Shown here: positions 6,859 to 10,444 of the stretch, piece after piece
Numbering within the stretch: the first letter of the stretch is position 1
Layout of the letters: each line of letters starts with the position of its first letter
Source of the DNA: Kangiella sp.
GTDB lineage: Bacteria; Pseudomonadota; Gammaproteobacteria; Enterobacterales; Kangiellaceae
Direction of reading: 5' to 3'
NCBI GenBank assembly: GCA_002733465.1
Contig: NVVT01000001.1
Location: 291,183-301,626, forward strand
Length of the DNA stretch: 10,444 bases
The notes under the pieces: model-generated
What the model was told of the DNA's origin: nothing
Databases searched by the model: none
Seen by the model: the letters and a program-made list of their open reading frames with translations, nothing else
Position numbers and translations under genes: made by a program

Positions 6859-7853
6859 CATTTGACGAACTATTACCCTATATCTTTCTATTTTTAATGG
6901 CGTTATCGGTTTTAATTTATGCAGTGCTCGATGGATTTGATTTAGGAGTAGGAATATTACTCCATCAGACAGATGAAGATTTTAGAAACCAGATGATTGC
7001 CTCAATTGGTCCCTTTTGGGATGCGAATGAAACCTGGTTGGTTTTAGCGATTGGTATTTTATTAATAGCATTTCCAGAAGCCCATAATATCTTTTTACGC
7101 GAATTATATATGCCCGTTCTGTTTCTAATTATTGGCTTAATTATTAGAGGTATAGCTTTTGATTTTAGAGCCAAAGCGGTGACAAAATATAAAAGACTTT
7201 GGGATTGGTTGTTTCAAGGTGGATCTATTCTTGCCGCGGCATCGCAGGGCTTTATGATGGGTTCCTACGTACTCGGTTTTGAACCGGGATTGAATGCCTT
7301 TTTGTTTTCTTGTTTAAGTGCGATAGGGGTGACCGCCGCTTATGCCTATATTGGTGGCGCATGGTTAGTATTAAAAACAGAAGGTGAATTACAAAAATTT
7401 GCCGCAAAAAAAGCGCGGGTAGCCGGTTGGATCACCGCACTTGGCGTTGTGGTTATTTGTCTAACCAATCCAATGATCAACCCAGATGTTGCCGCAAGAT
7501 GGTTTACTTTACCCGCAGCCATTTTGATTATTCCCATTCCATTAATGTTGTTTTTACTATTATATTCGACAGATTATTATCTAAAAAACGTGCCTTTTAA
7601 AAATGATATTGGTTGCTGGATCCCTTTTGCCAGTGTCGCAGGGATCTTCTTTTTATGTTTGATAGGTCTTGCTTATAGTTACTATCCTTACGTTATTCCC
7701 AATAGATTGTTAGCAGTTGATGCAGCAAGTTCAACAGCTTCGTTGAAGTTTATTTTTTACGGTGTGGCAATCGTATTACCTATTATTCTAATTTATACGT
7801 TTTTATCTTATCGATTGTTTAAAGGTAAGACGACGAAGTTGGAGTATTATTGA
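6855..7853 (+). CDS. cydB: Cytochrome bd-type quinol oxidase subunit II (CIO-like)
   Basis: The 332-residue membrane protein is the structural partner of CydA; it binds no catalytic heme in the E. coli type but is needed for assembly. Family motifs: VLDGFDLGVG at 24-33, GPFWDANETWLV at 52-63, RGIAFDFR at 98-105, QGFMMGSYVLG at 131-141 and YPYVIP at 277-282, then DAASSTASLKFIFYG at 289-303, a block typical of the shorter CioB-like branch (E. coli CydB has 379 residues). The ATG overlaps the cydA stop as ATGA, so the two are translationally coupled. No small cydX-like subunit follows: the next gene begins 7 bases after the stop. Assembly genes cydDC are not in the window. Confidence 0.96.
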   Translation: MTFDELLPYIFLFLMALSVLIYAVLDGFDLGVGILLHQTDEDFRNQMIASIGPFWDANETWLVLAIGILLIAFPEAHNIFLRELYMPVLFLIIGLIIRGIAFDFRAKAVTKYKRLWDWLFQGGSILAAASQGFMMGSYVLGFEPGLNAFLFSCLSAIGVTAAYAYIGGAWLVLKTEGELQKFAAKKARVAGWITALGVVVICLTNPMINPDVAARWFTLPAAILIIPIPLMLFLLLYSTDYYLKNVPFKNDIGCWIPFASVAGIFFLCLIGLAYSYYPYVIPNRLLAVDAASSTASLKFIFYGVAIVLPIILIYTFLSYRLFKGKTTKLEYY

Positions 7854-7860
7854 TTTATAG

Positions 7861-8772
7861 ATGTTCAAAGATACTCAATCAAACCTATTTAATGACTTAG
7901 CCACATTAACCGATGCGGGGATTCCCGTATTAGATGCTGCTAGGCGTATTTCCGCATCTCACCCTAAAGTAACGGAATGGTCTACCGTTATTCCACTGCT
8001 TGCCAAAGGTAATCGATTAAGTCTATCGCTTAGTAAAAGCGGTTTAATTACTCGATATGAGCAAGAAGTCATAGCTGTGTCGGAACATGCTGGGCGAGTC
8101 ACTCAAGGACTTCGCTCAATTGCAGAGTCTTACGATAAGCGTCGAGTGCGAATTGGAAAGTTAAAATCTAAACTTTATATGCCTTTTGCAGTTTTAGTCA
8201 TCGCGATTATTGTTTCTGGTATTTTGAAGGTGAGTCAATATCCAGAAACCTCTATTTTGTCAGTGATCCTTACCGCTATTTTTTATTTGGCTTTGGCATT
8301 AGGTGTGACAAAATTAATTTTGAATTTTATGCAAAAAGAAGCGTGTTATTGGCTTAATAAAGTTAAGAGTCATGAAGGTAGCGAATGGTATCAAATGCAG
8401 TTTCAACAAGTCGTGTTTGGCGCGCTACTTTGGCATGCATCATCAGGGATTGATTTTAAAACGGGCTTTGCTCGGATCGCTAAATTGATTGATGCTAAAA
8501 ACATTCGAAAGAAATTATTACTTGCCAGCCAATCGTGTGGCCAAGGCTTATCGGTTAGTGAAAGTATTAATAGAGCGAAACTTCCAATTACCAATGAATT
8601 TAAGCAGATATTAATAACCGGAGAACAAAGTGGACGTTGGGAAGATTCAGTGCAAAAATTCTTAGACCAAAACGCTCTCCTGCTCGACATAAGAATTGAT
8701 AATGCTTTTGAATGGGCGCCCAGGATATATTATGGATTGATTGTTTTGGTGGCGATAAGTGTGATCTTGTAA
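7861..8772 (+). CDS. Orphan GspF/PilC-like inner-membrane protein (T2SS F domain)
   Basis: The 303-residue product has two copies of the type II secretion F domain. Copy one is about 8-125: LATLTDAGIPVLDAARRI (13-30) and SEHAGRVTQGLRSIAESYDKR (74-94). Copy two is about 182-303: ALLWHASSGIDFKTGFARIAKL (188-209) and TGEQSGRWEDSVQKFLDQ (253-270). Membrane segments appear at about 106-122, 132-155 and 288-303. Full GspF or PilC proteins have about 400 residues; this one is short, with no N-terminal extension, and stops directly after the last membrane span. In known systems such proteins form the inner-membrane platform of type II secretion or type IV pili, working with an ATPase (GspE/PilB) and pilins. 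None of these is nearby. The gene starts 7 bases after cydB, with only a distant GGAG (7841-7844), so coupling to cydB translation is likely. Its role next to an oxidase is unknown. Confidence 0.8.
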   Translation: MFKDTQSNLFNDLATLTDAGIPVLDAARRISASHPKVTEWSTVIPLLAKGNRLSLSLSKSGLITRYEQEVIAVSEHAGRVTQGLRSIAESYDKRRVRIGKLKSKLYMPFAVLVIAIIVSGILKVSQYPETSILSVILTAIFYLALALGVTKLILNFMQKEACYWLNKVKSHEGSEWYQMQFQQVVFGALLWHASSGIDFKTGFARIAKLIDAKNIRKKLLLASQSCGQGLSVSESINRAKLPITNEFKQILITGEQSGRWEDSVQKFLDQNALLLDIRIDNAFEWAPRIYYGLIVLVAISVIL

Positions 8773-8778
8773 ATCTTG

Positions 8779-8801
8779 CTCCCCTTTTCGCAAAGGGGGA
8801 G
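8779..8801 (+). repeat. Strong hairpin overlapping the alkB ribosome-binding site
   Basis: The arms CTCCCCTTT (8779-8787) and AAAGGGGGAG (8792-8801) pair over nine base pairs with one bulged G and a TCGC loop. No T-tract follows on either strand, so it is not a standard terminator. The right arm contains the only good Shine-Dalgarno sequence for alkB, which would be hidden when the hairpin forms. Arms of this kind (CTCCCC...GGGGAG) also occur as dispersed intergenic palindromes in some bacteria, which is an alternative reading. Confidence 0.6.
8795..8801 (+). promoter_or_regulatory. Shine-Dalgarno site for alkB
   Basis: GGGGGAG at 8795-8801 is 4 bases before the ATG at 8806 and 7 before the ATG at 8809. 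It is too far (19 bases) from the ATG at 8821 that homology to E. coli AlkB would suggest, so it favours the 8809 start. Confidence 0.5.
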
Positions 8802-8808
8802 ATCAATG

Positions 8809-9456
8809 ATGGTATTCATTATGTCCGATTTATTTTCAAATAGCAGACCAGAAAAAGAAGAGATTTATCCTGATCTTTTTGTACTAGCAAACTTCGTCAA
8901 AACCGAAACTTTATTAGATGAAATAAAAATAATTACCAAAGCATCACCTTTTAGAAAAATGATGACGCCTAATGGACATAAAACGGGTGTGGCTTGTACT
9001 AATTGCGGTGACTATGGTTGGACATCAGATCGACAAGGTTATCAGTATTCCAAAGAAGATCCTCTTAGCAGTAAACCTTGGTTAGCAATACCAAAGCAAT
9101 TCTCAGCTCTAGCATATGATGCCGCTTTTTTCGCAGGATTTAAAAACTTTTATCCTGATGCATGTTTAATTAATCGATATTTAATAGGGACAAAACTGGG
9201 TTCCCATCAGGATAAAAATGAAATGGATTTCTCACAACCCATAGTATCGGTTTCGATAGGGCTTCCAGCCATTTTTCAAATATTTGGCAATCAACGTTCA
9301 AATAAAATATTGGAATATAAATTAGAAGACGGTGATGTCATGGTTTGGGGAAAATCAGCGCGTTTAGTTTATCATGGCGTAAAAGCATTAGACGCTAATA
9401 GGCTAGCGCCAAAAATGAGTGAAAGAATTAATCTTACTTTTCGAAAGTCACACTAA
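8809..9456 (+). CDS. alkB: AlkB-type 2-oxoglutarate/Fe(II) dioxygenase, alkylated nucleic acid repair
   Basis: AlkB removes alkyl groups such as 1-methyladenine and 3-methylcytosine from DNA and RNA by oxidation. The match to E. coli AlkB runs end to end. Numbering from the internal Met at 8821: SPFRKMMTPNGH at 42-53, TNCGDYGWTSDRQGYQYS at 60-77, DACLINRY at 113-120 (Asn118 and Tyr120 contact 2-oxoglutarate), HQD (iron ligands His129 and Asp131), IVSVSIGLPAIFQ at 141-153, GDVMVWG at 171-177, third iron ligand His185 in YHG, and Arg202 and Arg208 near the C-terminus (2-oxoglutarate binding). From 8809 the protein has 215 residues, against 216 in E. coli. ATG codons at 8776, 8806, 8809 and 8821 are all in frame; 8809 is best placed for the GGGGGAG site, 8821 best fits homology. 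It follows the GspF-like gene closely. No ada gene or obvious Ada site is seen. Confidence 0.95.
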   Translation: MVFIMSDLFSNSRPEKEEIYPDLFVLANFVKTETLLDEIKIITKASPFRKMMTPNGHKTGVACTNCGDYGWTSDRQGYQYSKEDPLSSKPWLAIPKQFSALAYDAAFFAGFKNFYPDACLINRYLIGTKLGSHQDKNEMDFSQPIVSVSIGLPAIFQIFGNQRSNKILEYKLEDGDVMVWGKSARLVYHGVKALDANRLAPKMSERINLTFRKSH

Positions 9457-9492
9457 ATTATTACCTCTAAGATATTTTCTAATATGCTTTGC

Positions 9493-10444
9493 TCACTTTG
9501 ATTTATCAGCAGTAAGATATAACCATAAGAAACCGGTGACTCCTGCAATTAACGACGCAATTAAAATGCCGGTTTTTGCGATTAATAAATCGGTTTCATG
9601 ATGAGCAAAACCGAGTTCAGCAATAAATATAGACATAGTAAATCCGATACCGCCCATTAAACCAACGCCAACAATATGTTTAAAATTTAGTCCTTGAGGT
9701 AATGAAGTAATCCCTAACTTTACTGCTACCCAAGTAAAGCCTGCAATCCCCAATAATTTACCTAAAACTAATCCGCCGATAATTCCAAGAGAAACGGGGC
9801 TCGTGACTATATTTCCAAAAGAAGATAAATCAATTGGAATACCGGCATTGGCTAAAGCAAAAATAGGAATAATTAAATAGGCAGAAGGCAAGTGCATTTT
9901 ACGCTCCATGACTTGTGCAGGCGCTTGTACTAAATTAACGCCTTTTTCTAATGCACGAACATTTGCGCGCAATTCATCATTTATTAAAATATTGGTTTCT
10001 TTTTTGTAAGCTTCTTTAACTTTAGATACCATGCTATTAATTAGTGATATAAAACGTTCTGGATCATATTTTGGTCTCATCGGTATGGTAAAGGCTAAAA
10101 ATATTCCGGCTAACGTAGCATGTACTCCACTCATTAACATGGCTATCCAAAGAATGATCCCTAAAAGTACATAGGGTAAAGGTTTTCTTATTCCACCTAG
10201 GTTTAATGATACTAAAAGAAATAAAATAGCCCCAGCAGTTATTAAAGCGGTTGGGTTAATTGTTTCGGTATAAAAAACAGCGATGACTAAAACTGCGCCT
10301 AAATCATCAACAATTGCTAGTGCAACAAGAAAAGTTAATAAATTTTTAGGAATACGATTACCAAGCAGTGCTAACGTTCCCAACGCAAAGGCAATATCCG
10401 TTGCCATGGGAATCCCCCAGCCATCCATAGTGTGACCTTCTGGA
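9493..10444 (-). CDS. nhaA: NhaA-type Na+/H+ antiporter, N-terminus outside window
   Basis: This inner-membrane antiporter exports Na+ in exchange for protons, serving pH and salt balance. The frame is open through the right edge (it continues upstream as PEGHT before the visible Met at 10428), so that Met is internal and roughly the first 120 residues are missing. Counting from it: GWGIPMATDIAFALG at 3-17 (the conserved TDIAFALG of span IV), VDDLGA at 40-45 with Asp41 and Asp42 equivalent to the ion-binding Asp163-Asp164 of E. coli, ALANAGIPI at 191-199, Lys224 in GLVLGKLLGI (equivalent to Lys300) and GGIGFTMSIFIAELGF towards the end. The cytoplasmic loop at about 116-178 is longer and more charged than the E. 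coli one, marking a long-loop NhaA variant. Stop is at 9493-9495. It converges on alkB with 36 bases between and no clear terminator. Confidence 0.95.
   Translation of the reverse strand, partial: PEGHTMDGWGIPMATDIAFALGTLALLGNRIPKNLLTFLVALAIVDDLGAVLVIAVFYTETINPTALITAGAILFLLVSLNLGGIRKPLPYVLLGIILWIAMLMSGVHATLAGIFLAFTIPMRPKYDPERFISLINSMVSKVKEAYKKETNILINDELRANVRALEKGVNLVQAPAQVMERKMHLPSAYLIIPIFALANAGIPIDLSSFGNIVTSPVSLGIIGGLVLGKLLGIAGFTWVAVKLGITSLPQGLNFKHIVGVGLMGGIGFTMSIFIAELGFAHHETDLLIAKTGILIASLIAGVTGFLWLYLTADKSK

Noticed and set aside
7854..7860. Room for a cydX-like small subunit gene after cydB
   Set aside because: Only seven bases separate cydB from the next gene, and no small membrane protein frame is seen there.
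9457..9492. Bidirectional terminator between alkB and nhaA
   Set aside because: The 36-base gap has no GC-rich inverted repeat; only weak AT-rich self-complementarity is visible.

Overview
This is an AT-rich chromosomal window from what looks like a Gram-negative bacterium, most likely a gammaproteobacterium. The evidence is the close match of the alkB product to E. coli AlkB, a cytochrome bd oxidase of the short Q-loop (cyanide-insensitive-like) type, a lipoprotein and several Sec signal peptides implying a periplasm, and a HipBST-type kinase gene. I cannot name the genus from sequence alone. The window holds eleven protein-coding genes, two of them cut by the window edges. I see no rRNA, tRNA, CRISPR array, insertion sequence or phage gene. 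No gene-free stretch exceeds 300 bases; the largest gaps (about 190 and 220 bases) are the two divergent promoter regions.

Layout. (1) 1-1063, plus strand: the 3' end of a hipS-like gene overlapping a complete hipT-like serine/threonine kinase gene that starts with TTG, that is, the tail of a tripartite HipBST toxin-antitoxin operon. (2) 1181-3028, minus strand: a large DUF885-family lipoprotein with a HE...HH zinc-site-like motif. (3) 3217-4197, plus strand: two small secreted proteins, one DUF6265-like and one SnoaL/NTF2-like, probably one transcript diverging from the lipoprotein gene. (4) 4220-5239, minus strand: a secreted Sel1/TPR-like repeat protein. (5) 5458-9456, plus strand: cydA-cydB, an orphan GspF/PilC-like membrane protein and alkB, all closely packed and probably read from a good sigma70-type promoter at 5337-5364. 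(6) 9493-10444, minus strand: nhaA, N-terminus outside the window, convergent with alkB.

How the genes work together. HipS and HipT would form one regulatory module with an unseen upstream HipB. CydA and CydB are the two core subunits of one quinol oxidase. The GspF-like protein has no secretion partners in the window and its position behind cydAB is unexplained. AlkB repairs alkylated nucleic acids and has no obvious tie to respiration; its ribosome-binding site lies in the arm of a strong hairpin. The remaining genes are ordinary housekeeping or poorly characterised envelope functions. I found no clearly new multi-gene system; the best leads are the HipST pair with its N-terminal cysteine cluster, the orphan GspF-like protein in the cyd operon, and the alkB leader hairpin.
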